Source: Erythrocercus mccallii (lineage: Eukaryota > Chordata > Aves > Passeriformes > Dicruridae). From it: a stretch of 64,000 nucleotides of DNA. Made by a program: the position numbers and the translations under genes. The stretch covers positions 1 through 64,000 of the forward strand of contig VZRG01000163.1 of the NCBI GenBank assembly GCA_013397435.1. Direction: 5' to 3'. Positions within the stretch are counted from its first letter, which is position 1. Each line of letters opens with the position of its first letter. Below the pieces are notes generated by a model. It was not told the DNA's origin and ran no database searches. It saw nothing but the letters and a program-made list of their open reading frames with translations. Shown here piece after piece: positions 37,815 through 48,806 of the stretch.

Positions 37815-38230
37815 GTACATCTTATTGTGTGTTTCTCAGTACTCTGGCACTTTTTGTGAGCATAAGATCAAAAGGAAGATCCCAGTTGTGTGTATTTTTC
37901 ATTGGGACTGATTGTTATTAGTTAAAAGGAATGAATGTGTACAGCGAAATGTTTTAGTGTTGAGGTTGTGGTACAGAAACTCTTAAACAGATCTAGTAAT
38001 CCAACAAGGGAGGAAAAACCCTTAGAGTTTCTTCAGTGCAGCCAAGAAAATAAAGGGATATAAATCAATATTATTTCAGAAATAATAGTTGTCTAGACTT
38101 TAATATTTCAAACTATTTCACAGACATTAAGGAATTAATTGTTTATATACTGCAGTACAAACTGACTAAAATGCCAACACATACATATTGTTAGCACTAA
38201 AGATCAGCAACCTTCAGCTAAAACGAAATT

Positions 38231-38301
38231 CCCTAATATATTATTCCTAATATATTATTCCTAATAATATATTCCTAATAGATTATTCCTAATATAATTC
38301 T
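38231..38301 (+). repeat. AT-rich minisatellite, 14-15 bp unit
   Basis: About five imperfect copies of a unit close to attattcctaatat, with variation in the number of TA steps and one g substitution. Confidence 0.85.
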
Positions 38302-39036
38302 CTGGTTTAGGACCATATGCACCATGATCTTGATTTATGCTTACAAATTTTCTTTCAACAATATTGATGCAGTAGGTTGACAGAAAAATTGGCAACAAAA
38401 ATGAAATAGCAGGATGGTTCAAATTTTTTTAACTTTGACTCTTGTTGATTGGGAACCACCTACCCATAAGATTATCACACACAAAAAATCTGTTTTCTGC
38501 AGAGAGCCTGATAAGCCTGATGGTAGGTGTTGGTGTTGCCAGTGAGAACAGAGGAACAAATGAAATATTTCAGTAGGTCCTTTCAAAAAATGAAGCACAC
38601 GGATAATGTGACACACTGGAAAATGTCATAGTTGAGAATGCTCATTTTCCTTTGGCCTTTGTGTTTTCTAAGACAAGTGTGAATGAACTACCTTAATTTT
38701 TAATTTTTTCTAGTTATCCAGTTATATGTTTTTATCAAAGGCAAAACATTAAAATTAACTTTGCAGACTTTTGACACTGAAATTAACATTTGAAATTATA
38801 GCCAGTAGTTTATGATCTAGTTTTGTAACAGATGCTAGAGGGAAAACAAGCATCTTCTTGTCTATCTTGCTAAGATTTGAAAAAAAGATTGTGAAGAACA
38901 TCAGAAACTGGGGATGCCCTTTCAGTATCCTTTTAAAAACTTACAAGAAATAATCTAATTCATTACCATCAGAAATATATTTTCACTTTTTTTATAGAAT
39001 TCCTAAAACTATAACCTTATTCAATCTGGAAAAAAA

Positions 39037-39590
39037 TGTCAGTGCCCGCAATGCACCCACAGGCCCTGTGACCTCTCCTCCGCCCCTGCTCCCAGGCGTT
39101 TGGCTGCCAGAGCTCAAGGCCAGCTGTGGGAGCTGTCAGATGGGAAAGAGCTAAGCTAAGCTGTGAGGCAAAGCTGGGAGCAGCATTGCCATGATCTTTC
39201 ACCCATCCTTTGTCTCTGGAGCCACATTTAGTCTCAGGTCCTTCCTTGAGGTAGTCATGTGCCCATCCATGATCCTTGCTCACCCCAACCCTGGACCACT
39301 GACTTGACTCCTTGCATCATCTGATTTACCTGGATTTGTCACTAGAGGCTTTTTTTGCAATCACAGGACTGCTGTTGGCCTTGATTCCCCTCACCAGATC
39401 TGCTCGATTTTCTTTTTTGGATGCTGTGGGACTGTGCCCTGATCAGCAAAGATGGTGGCCAGACCTGCCTGGCTTGCATTCACCCTCCTCCTGCCTCTCT
39501 TGTGTGTGTTGAGTAGCCTGCTCTTACTGCTCTGTCAAAAAAAAAAAACCAAAAAAAACCAAAACCAAACAAACAAAAAAAACCCCTAAC
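39037..39590. mobile_element. Unclassified GC-rich insertion followed by an A-rich tail
   Basis: A sharply bounded GC-rich stretch of 501 bp (39037-39537) lies in AT-rich intron. It begins TGTCAGTGCCC and ends GCTCTGTCA, so TG...CA ends with imperfect inverted repeats (TGTCAGTGC against TGACAGAGC) can be drawn. It is preceded by about seven A and followed by twelve A plus an A/C-rich tail to about 39590. Two readings are possible: an LTR inserted in an A run, or a + strand retroposon with a poly(A)-like tail. No AATAAA signal and no protein similarity were seen. Confidence 0.4.
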
Positions 39591-40018
39591 ATTAAAACTT
39601 TGCAATAAAATCTGTAGTGTAGAAATACCTTCTGTGATAATATCATTTCAGACATGATATTTACCCCAAGTACCTGGAGACAGTGATGTATTTATTTTGC
39701 TTCTGTGTTCTATTATTAATATAACAAATAAAATAATAAACATGCAATACATATCCACAAAAGAATGCATTAATACTAAGCCTCAAAATTGTGCCAGCCT
39801 TCTGAAATAAATTACAAAAAAAATTTTTGTTTGCATATAAGTTGAGACAGTTCACTTAAGTAATTTTAGCTGGAAGGATCATCAATGTCCTTATTGAAGA
39901 AGAGAGAGGAATAAAAGCATGTTCACTAGAGTGGGAGAATTGTTGCTCTGATATCTACATGAGGAGGAGGTGGGAACTTCACTTCTGATAGCATATTCAG
40001 ACTAAAAGGAAATAATCC

Positions 40019-40622
40019 TTATCAGCCCAGAAAGCCAGCTGTGCCTTGGACTGCATCCAAAGCAGTGTGGGCAGCAGGTCAAGGGAGGTGGCTCTGCCCC
40101 TCTACTCCACTCTGGTAAGACCCCACCTGCAGTGCTGCATCCAGCTCTTGGCTCCCCAGCACAGGAAGGACATGGAGCTGTTGAAATGAGTATAGAGCAG
40201 GCCACCAAGATAATTAGAGGGATGGAGAATCTCTCCTATGAGGAAAGGCTGAAAGAACTGTGCTTGTTCAGCCTGGAAAAGCACAGGGTTTGCAGTGACC
40301 TAGTTGCAGCCTTCCAGTATCTGCAGGGAGCCTATAGGAAAGATGGAGAGACCATTTACATGGGGATGTAGTGACAGGACAGGGACAATAGTTTTAAACT
40401 GAAAGAGAGTGGGTTTAGATTAGATCTTAGGAAACAATTCCTTACTGTAAGGATGGTGAGGCACAGGAACAGGTTGCTCAAAGAAGTTGTGGATGTCCCA
40501 TCCATAGGAGTGCTCAAGGACAGGTTAGATGGGGCTCTGAGCAACGTGGTCTAGTGAAAGGTATCCCAGCCCAGAGCAAGGTGATTGAACTAGATGATCC
40601 AACCCAAGCCAGTCTATGAAAC
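40019..40622 (+). mobile_element. CR1 LINE, 3' part (about 600 bp)
   Basis: CR1 blocks appear in order: agaaagccagctgtgccttg, ctctactccactctggtaag, gcacaggaaggacatggagc, ctcctatgaggaaaggctga, gcagccttccagtatctgca, aactgaaagagagtgggttt, ggcacaggaacaggttgctc and gggctctgagcaacgtggtc, ending near gatgatccaacccaagccag. This is the C-terminal ORF2 part plus 3' UTR. It belongs to a different subfamily from the copy at 10.9 kb (different 3' UTR wording). Frames are broken. It has the same orientation as MYO16. Confidence 0.93.
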
Positions 40623-43317
40623 TGAACATGCTTCACTAAACGTATGTAATGATATCTTTAAAGGCAGATAGGCAAAACCTTCCAGCAACAATCAGTTGGT
40701 ACTGCTGCAGTGAATTAGAGCTGTAGGCCTCAGTAGTTTTATGAGTATACATCCTTTTGCAGAATCTGAAAATATTGGCTTCCCTTTTCACATACATATT
40801 GCTGGCATGTGTCTGTTTATATGCTGGCCTTTGAAAATCAGATTCACATAATCATGAGTGATATGCACAAGGGCTATTGAACAATGTAGTCTCACAAAAA
40901 TAATGCTGTTTATAAAGATATCTAATAAGCAGCCAGAGAAGTCTTTCTAAAACTTCAAACAAATAAAATAATAGCTACATCTGGATATTTCAATGAATGA
41001 AAATTAGTATTTAAAGAATTATACCATGTTCCCCTTGCACACTTCTTTGTTCTGGATATTTGTGAGGAAAATGTGTTTAATAGCAACCCTCAGTTCTTTT
41101 TGCCTTGTATTTCTTTATCACTGAAACTTTTGGAAATTTATTTTGCATTATTTATGTGAGGATTTTCTATTGTTTTATTTGTCACTTCTATAACCATATG
41201 CCAGACAAGGTGAGACAGCCAAAGCACATGAAATGGCCTTGTCAGGTGTTTTTCTTAAACAGTGAGAGGTAATTTATTTTGTAGCTTTTAGGTTATGCTC
41301 CTGCCTGACATCAGTGCTAATACTCATCACCCAATGTGTGCCCTGCAGGGTCACTTCTGTTTTAACTGTTCCTTCTCCATCTTATCGCCTGCAGAATTCC
41401 TGACTGTGTAGCTCTTCTGATTTTACAGGGTATTTGGAGTGTTTTTTCCATCCTATGTCTTTTTTTTTTTTTGACTTTCCAGTTTTTGAAATGTGAATCT
41501 GTTCCCATAGTAGATGCCAATGCGTTTTTCTTCCTCTATTTATTCATGCTGGCTGTCGTCCCATTTCAGCTGAATATCTAAACCACATTTCCCCTTTGAA
41601 AAGCAACGTGAAGGTCATTCTTTGATTCAGGCAGTGAGAGTTACTTACTGTATGAGTAGTATTTTTTTGTTTCATCTAAATTCCTGGAAAGTATCACTCC
41701 CTGGAGAGGGAGAGCAAACTCTCCAGAATTATGAACTTGATTAAAGGAAAGCACTTATTGACAAGGTCTCCTTGTTTGAGCCTCACAGGAATGATACATG
41801 TGCATGCTTGATAAATCTGCTTCTCAGCTCCCCACCAGAGAAGTCTTTGCTTAAAGCATAATAGCTTCTGAGTTCTTGGAATTCAAAACTAAACTTCTAA
41901 GACCAAAACTTAGATTATTTTTGCATGTTTTCATTATATTTTTTTTGTAAAGGGAGAGAAAGGGAAACTCTATTGTTTATGTAGCATTTTCAAACCTATT
42001 CTGGATATTTAAAATGTGAGTTCTGTTGCTTTGATACCTCTCTTGCTGGGCTGATTTACTTTCATTTGTTTAATGAAATATGTATCATTCATTTACACAA
42101 CTATTAGTTTGAAGCCACTGAAGCTGTCTTGCATAGGTTTCAGATTCACAGAGACTGTGACTTTTGTTGATCTGTGGCATGGTTTATGTTTTTTCTGAGC
42201 TGATGGCTGCATTACATTTATGATAGAAAATAACATAATTAATGTAACTGAATGCTTTTCTTGATTTCCTCTTCAACATGAGCAGAGTTAATCTTTCAAT
42301 GGCTAGGTTTTTTGTGGCCCCAGATAAGTCATACCAAGGTTCTAAAAAAGGTAATTTACAAGGAGTAAATATCAATATTTCACTGTTAATATAACAATGT
42401 ACTGATAAGTTAACTATGTTGATTGTAAGTCAGTAGTAAATAGATAGAAAAGGCTGAGTGCATTCAGCTGACCTCTGCCCTCAACCTGTGGATGTTACTG
42501 TAACTTACGTTAAACGTGATGAAGGAAACGAAGTCATAACAACTGTTTCACTCTCAGTATTTATTTTTACTTTTCATTTTTTGTTCCTGGGAAAATCAGA
42601 AACTTTATTTCTAATTTGTGGATTGTGAACTTAGTTTTTGGTTTTGAGTGTTTGAGATATTCTCAGACAAAAGAAGAAGTAAATTAATTTCCACCCATTT
42701 CCTCTCTCCTTGAAACCCAAAACTTGTTCTAATTTTTTACCAGACATATCAAGGGGAAGAAAAGCTTGACATAAATTCTGTCAGCAGTATTTAAGCATGC
42801 CTTCATCAAGTATAATGTTTCATATATTTTTAAACTTTATTCTTTCTTACCTGAGAATATTAAATTAAATTCATCTGGACCAGTGAAGTTTCATTTTGTC
42901 TACTCAGTCTTCAATACTGAGTGTTTAAAATGTCAAGTCAATACTGCAAATGATAATTAATTTGGGGTGTAAATTCCCCTTAGGTATTTGGGAGAGTTCT
43001 GTCACTGGGACAAGAGTGTTAAACAATTAATTTACTGTTGCTAAAAACAAAATAGGTAGAAACAGAAAGAAGAAAAAATATTTAATTGACATCATGTGGC
43101 ATTGGTAGTTTGTAAATATCATCAAGTATTTTCAAATTATTACTTTGAAATGTGATGAAGGCATAAAAGCTTTCGCTCTGATGAAAAACATTGTTAGGAG
43201 ACACTGAGAACATTCTGCGAAATTGCATTGTGTTCTGGTCTAGGAACTTTCAGGCAGTAGGATGTTAAACACATTCTCCTTTGGGGACATTGTCTAATTT
43301 AATGTATCAATATCATA

Positions 43318-43369
43318 GATACATATATATACACATACATGTATATATACATGTAGATATATGTATGTC
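43318..43369 (+). repeat. TA/CA microsatellite with an 18-bp perfect palindrome
   Basis: Alternating TA, CA and TG units. Positions 43337-43354 (acatgtatatatacatgt) are a perfect palindrome. Confidence 0.88.
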
Positions 43370-44801
43370 TTTGTCTAAATTATATTTACATGAAAGATTA
43401 CAGGGTTAATCCAGATACAGGAAACATAATTTTCCATCTCATGTTTGTATTTGCGTTATACATTTGGTGTTCTGTAGTACCATTTAGATGACAGGTCTAA
43501 AAATAAGAGAATAGGAAGACAGTGCTCACACTGAAAATTTCACTTCAGAGCTGAAACTCTTATAAGTGTTACAGGCAACAGAACATAAAGCAGTATGTAC
43601 AGTGGCATGTTGGGAAAAAAAAATTGGAATTCTTTCATGAACTACATACTGTGTACCCATTTATACAAGTTCCAGGGCAGATGAAAACTAAGAAACTCAA
43701 ATTTTACCCTGAAACATGCTTCAATGTAACAAACTTCAAGAACTGTTGAAGATAAAATATTAAATTAAATACATATTATTAAATTAATTTATAGTTTGTC
43801 ATTTTTCAACTCAGTGACTAATGTGGAAGAGAAACAAAAAATCATCTATTCATGTGGTTTTTTGCTATGTCATGGCGAGGATAGAATTTTTATACTCAAA
43901 ATGCATTTTCTATATATGGATTTGAATAATCCCGTGGAACTAGAAGCAAGAGAATGAATCCCTGAATTTTGGTTATTTATTCCAATCAAACCACAGCCAG
44001 TTGTTAATTTAACCGCTTCACACTCTTGTATCCTTGTTCTTATTTTAAACCTCTTCATATTGGAGACCATGCTTTCTTTTGGTTATAGACTGCCGTATTT
44101 ATCTTCTTTTTAATACTGTTCTTTGACAATTTTTCTTTCAGTAGCAATACTGACACAACCAATCCCATACCCTTCATTCTTTTCATCCCTTGCCATTTGC
44201 TCCTGACACACCACATTTCCTCTTAGTTTATGGAGCCTTGAATTGGTCTAGGCTTAATTGGAGAACTAATCCCAGTTAAAAATAACCCAGGCACATTAAA
44301 AAAGTGTTGAGTTTTAATGTCATTTGCTTGACTCCACAATCTCTCAAGCAGTTCAGCCACCAAACTGAAGGGAGTGGTCTGGGTACTGTGATGTATTTGC
44401 AGGACTAAAAGAATGCAACAACAACCACCAAAAAATTAAATAAGTTCTAAACACTTGAGTGGCTTCCTTAAATTTTTAAATTCTTTTCCCAATCACAGCT
44501 ATTTCACACTCCCAGTAGGTTTCGTGATATTGCAGCTCCTTTACCTGCAACTGCTCTTGCAGTCAGTAGGAGATCAGGGTGGTTCATTGGATATTACTCA
44601 CTGACTTAAATCATCCATGTATTGACTGATAAAGGTAGGATTAGACTTTCTGGTAACTGTAGGTAAGTAAACACTCAAAAATATACACTAAAGTCTATTT
44701 AAATGTTGATTAACCTTTTAAAAACCCAGAACACAAAATCATATATCTGTTCTTTACTGATGAATAAAATAGCAGAAGGTTTTATCCTTTTCTTTTTCCA
44801 G

Positions 44802-44926
44802 GTGTAGAGCTGAATTCCTTGCGCCAAATGAAGATTCAGAGAGCTATGACAATGCTTACAGATGTCCGACAGCTCATCTCAAGTGGAGGGAGTGTGAATC
44901 AAAAGAACGATGAAGGAGTTACCCTG
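44802..44926 (+). CDS. MYO16: MYO16 internal exon, fourth in window (125 bp)
   Basis: A long T/C tract ending tttttccag precedes the exon and the donor is gtgagt. It starts with 2 nt that complete the split glycine, then reads VELNSLRQMKIQRAMTMLTD, then VRQLISSGGSVN, then QKNDEGVTL. The LRQMKIQRAM part is the helical linker between the two ankyrin groups. DVRQLISSGGSVNQKNDEGVTL restarts regular repeats, with the GGSVN loop and the beginning of the next helix. The exon ends in phase 0 immediately before LHVACA, so an intron splits the T-L-L-H motif. The equivalent split is seen between the first two exons (SLLHL/CARYDN), pointing to an internal repeat duplication of exon structure. Confidence 0.95.
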
Positions 44927-47900
44927 GTGAGTGGGAACATGAAATCATCACCCTGGGAGCATGCATGTATTGCAACAAATTCAGCATGTTTGCAAGGCAA
45001 TTCTCTTAAGAAGGTTTTGGTTCTATCTGGTGTTTTGAAAATAGATGTATGTCAATTCCATGCATAATATGGATTTTAAAATAGGGTAGTGCAACATCTC
45101 AGTGACAACTTTTTTTTCTCCAGGCCAATAAATATGCAACATAAAATTTAATAGCAAACATATCAACACCACAGTTTACAGCTGAGGAGATACATGTGGT
45201 CTCTGATGTTCTGTGTGAGAGAAGGGCTGAAACTTCACTCAGTGATCCCTGGTTTTGGCTTGTATATTCTGGCTGAGCCCTAGTAAAGCACTGTTTAATG
45301 TAGCAATCCAATCTTGATTCATTGTATTGAAGCATTTGTATAGAAAAGTACCCTACACCCAAATCTGCATGTTATTTGTAGTCACTGGGTTTTATTATAC
45401 TTTTTTCTGCAAATAGATCTTGTATCCATTTGTTTTGTCAGGACTTCTATTTCTTCAGCTGTCAGATAATTCTAAATTAATGTGTATTTCCACAGCATGT
45501 CTGTGAAATGTTCCCTTTGCATATAAATTCTTCAACACCATTATCAATTCATCAATTAATCAATCAATCAATCAATAAATCAATATTTGGTAAATCAGCA
45601 GCATTAATATATTGAATAAATTTTTTAAAGTATCTTTTTTTTTGCAAATAGTGTAATATAATTTGAGTACTAATAATTATTACTATTGTTTTCACTGAAT
45701 TACATTGCCTGATACTGAATTAATATACTAAATCATTCCATATTTTAAAATGTGGAGTGTTTAAGCTATAACCGAAAAAGTGATCAGCCTCATATCTGAG
45801 CTGAATCCAGCCACTGGCTCTCTCTAGAAACAGAACACTGTGACTTCTGGGGTGGCAACCCCAAGGCAGTTAACTATATTTGGAAACAAGAGGGAAGCAG
45901 AGAAGGGGTGGGAAGAAACAGCACAAGTTTTAGTTTATTTCATAAAAGCATTAATTTTCCTTCCAGTTTTCTGATATTTTTATCTAAGCTGCTAAATCAC
46001 ATAGCTGTTTTACTTAGCTTCTATTGCTATTTTAGTCAGAATTGTCTGAGTTAAAGTGAGTTATAAACTTAAATAAATCTTACTCTATAAAACCTTTCCT
46101 GTAGTTAGCCGGAATAGTTAGAATACATTTCTGAAAGATGTTTAATAGAACTGCAAATACTGGGAGAAGAACATTGTGGATACTTTGGGGTTTCTGCTGT
46201 TTGCTTAATAGAATGTTGACAAAGGGGATACTTCTTGCATGAACAGTTTTTATGCTGAAATCTGATTTTTTTTCAAGAAATAGATACAGAATAGGTAATT
46301 TTGCTTTCATATCAGATTTCTATTAGTGAAACTTTAGTTTGACAAACTGGTGGAAAATCCAGAACTTGTTAAACAATTATCTTTTTATTCATGGATGTTG
46401 AGTCAGCCAGTCTGTGATAGTTATATGAATATCAGAGGGTTCTGGGAATAGCGTTTTGTTCCTCTACATCTATCTGTACAAAAAAGGGGAAATATCTCTA
46501 TTTTAAGTTTCAAATCAGTTTTGTTTTCTCTTGACAGAATATATATCTAAGTCCAAGTTTAAATTAAGATGAATCAAGCAAGAAATTGTTTTTTAAATAT
46601 ATAAATACACTTGTTTTCATAGAGTCATAGCACCTTAATTTGTGCACATGCAATACCAACAGACACAGCATTTTTTTCTGCTGTATTCTCCTGTAATAGT
46701 TTTTCTTTGAAAGATTTAAGCCATAAAATATTTCCTATGAGTTTTTACAGTGGTTGAAAATAGCACTTGTCAAGTTGATGTCTGAATAGAAAATGTAATT
46801 TCTTCTGTTAAAACACACCCTCCCTCCACCATGAAGCTATGTCAAATTACAGGAAAAATTTGAGGGTTTTGTACATTGGAAATCATAGCATGCAGAATCA
46901 AAGTTCTGTCCCCAGGGGAGTTTTGTACCCTTTCCAGGGGAAGATTTTGGATGACTTGTGCTATATTCCTTCCCTCTGCATCAATCATTTTCATAGTGAA
47001 AACTTTATGCATGCTCTGCATGTTCAGCTGAACCAGAAATAGCAGGTAAGGGAAAAAATATCCCAAACTCTCATTTTAGTGTCTCCTATTCTTACAGTGA
47101 CTTTGGAACTACACAGTTGTAGTAACAGGTTTATTGCAAGACCTTTTTATTGCCATTATCCATCCATTTCAATCACCAGAAAAAGAATATCTTCCACTAA
47201 CAATGCTTCGAGGAGAAAAAGTCGTGCAGCTGATCTGTGTGGTTTGGGCATACAGGGACCAACTATAATTTGACTTCTCAATTTCTGCTAGATTCTTATG
47301 CCCTATTCTTTAAACCGGTGTGAATATTAAGTTCTGACTAGGGATAAGGAGTTATATTTTGCCAAATTCCAAATTCAGGTCTTGACCCTCTTGTTCCCAG
47401 AAGTGAAGCAAATATTTGAAATCACAGCAGAGACTATGAGAAAGTAAATACCACTAAACTGTAACCTGGATCAATCTCACCATATGAAATACGTGCCTCA
47501 ACAGTTATTCACCATGTATAAGAAACAATTTCCACCAAAACCTGAAAATTAAAATTTTTCTGTGATATAGGATTCCTTTTTGCATTTTCTTCTTCTACTT
47601 GATTATGATGAGAGAAAATAATTTTATTGCCCTATTATGTCTTTCCCTTTTTTTCCTGTTCAGAAGACCTGTTTAGTATTATATTGTTTTTATATTTATT
47701 TTACATGCTTGCAATTTGTTTTAAATCAAACCCCAAAATGGCTGTTGGGTTTTTTTATATTAAAAAATCTCATCCTATGTAGTGGAATCTATTGTTAATA
47801 TAAATACCAAACACATACAAAGCCTTAAATAATAAAACATTGCAAAAGATACTATCCAGCTCCTCAAATCAGCCATTAATAAAGATATTTTTATATTTCT

Positions 47901-48680
47901 TTTTTCCTTTTCTTGCCGTTACAGTTTTCATACTTTATCACTCTTACAGTATTTGCTATGCAGAGTGACAAGCCCTGAGCAAACACAGCTACCTTTGAAG
48001 TTTTCCCTGCTTTAGCAGCAAGTGGCACTACTTGACCTCCTGAGATTCCTGCTGAACTGAGTTTCTCTCACTCTGCTACTGCATTTTCCACCCTCCTTCT
48101 GTTCCACTTCAATTCTTAGAGATACAGAAAATCAACTAAAATTATTTAAGCAATTACCAATTAAAATAATTATGTATTTAGGGAAGCAATGCAAGTATAG
48201 AAAATAAAATCTTTGTGGTTTAAAATTGAGAAAGTATTTTTTGTCACTAATTTTGTACTGAAATCTTGATGTGCTTGGTTTGATTATGTGCTAATGAATT
48301 AATTTTGGAGTAGTGTCAGCTTAAATCTGGGATATCTGAGCTGCCACAAAACAAACTTAGTTCTAGGCTCAAAGAGAGCTCAAGCTCTGTTGAAATCTAT
48401 GAGTCTACCTTGGCTCATGAGTTTTTTGAATGTGTTTGAAAGCATGTTTGCTTGAAGTTACACGGAAAGTAATAGACTAAATTGTTTAGTAGCTCACAAA
48501 AAGATAGAATTATTTTTTATGGTGCATCTTGTTTATAAATACTAAAAAAAGATTCTGCAGTGGTTTTCTAGCCTGTAGCAATCACATGTACATTTTGTAT
48601 TTGCTGTAACTGTGATTTAGTAAAGGTATGATGTAGTACACCATGAATGAGTTCTTTAAAATTTAATTTTTATATTGCAG
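44927..48680 (+). other. MYO16: MYO16 intron, 3754 bp, phase 0
   Basis: AT-rich non-coding sequence with a CAAT-type microsatellite near 45.56 kb. No transposon and no credible open frame was seen. Confidence 0.85.
45544..45585 (+). repeat. (CAAT)n microsatellite
   Basis: About nine tetranucleotide units of the tcaa/caat type with a few substitutions. Confidence 0.88.
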
Positions 48681-48806
48681 CTACACGTGGCCTGTGCTAA
48701 TGGATACAAGAATGTTGCATCTCTGATACTAGATCATGGGGCTGATCTCAATGTCGTGGATAATCAGTACTGGACACCCCTACATTTGGCTGCAAAGTAT
48801 GGACAG
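48681..48806 (+). CDS. MYO16: MYO16 internal exon, fifth in window (126 bp, 42 codons)
   Basis: The acceptor ends tattgcag and the donor is gtaaag; both borders are phase 0. It reads LHVACANGYKNVASLILDHG, then ADLNVVDNQYW, then TPLHLAAKYGQ. This is the clearest canonical ankyrin repeat of the window: LHVACANGY helix 1, VASLILDHG helix 2, ADLNVVD loop, then TPLHLAAKYGQ opening the next repeat with the full T-P-L-H tetrapeptide. Reading through the donor meets a stop codon about 100 nt later, so retention of the following intron would truncate the protein before the motor domain. Confidence 0.96.

Larger units (their letters stand above)
34346..44801 (+). other. MYO16: MYO16 intron, 10456 bp, phase 1
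   Basis: Non-coding. It contains an LTR-like block (37414-37814), an AT-rich minisatellite (38231-38301), a GC-rich unit with A-rich tail (about 39.0-39.6 kb), a CR1 copy (40.0-40.6 kb) and a TA/CA microsatellite (43.3 kb). The remaining stretches are AT-rich with nothing I can identify. Confidence 0.85.
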
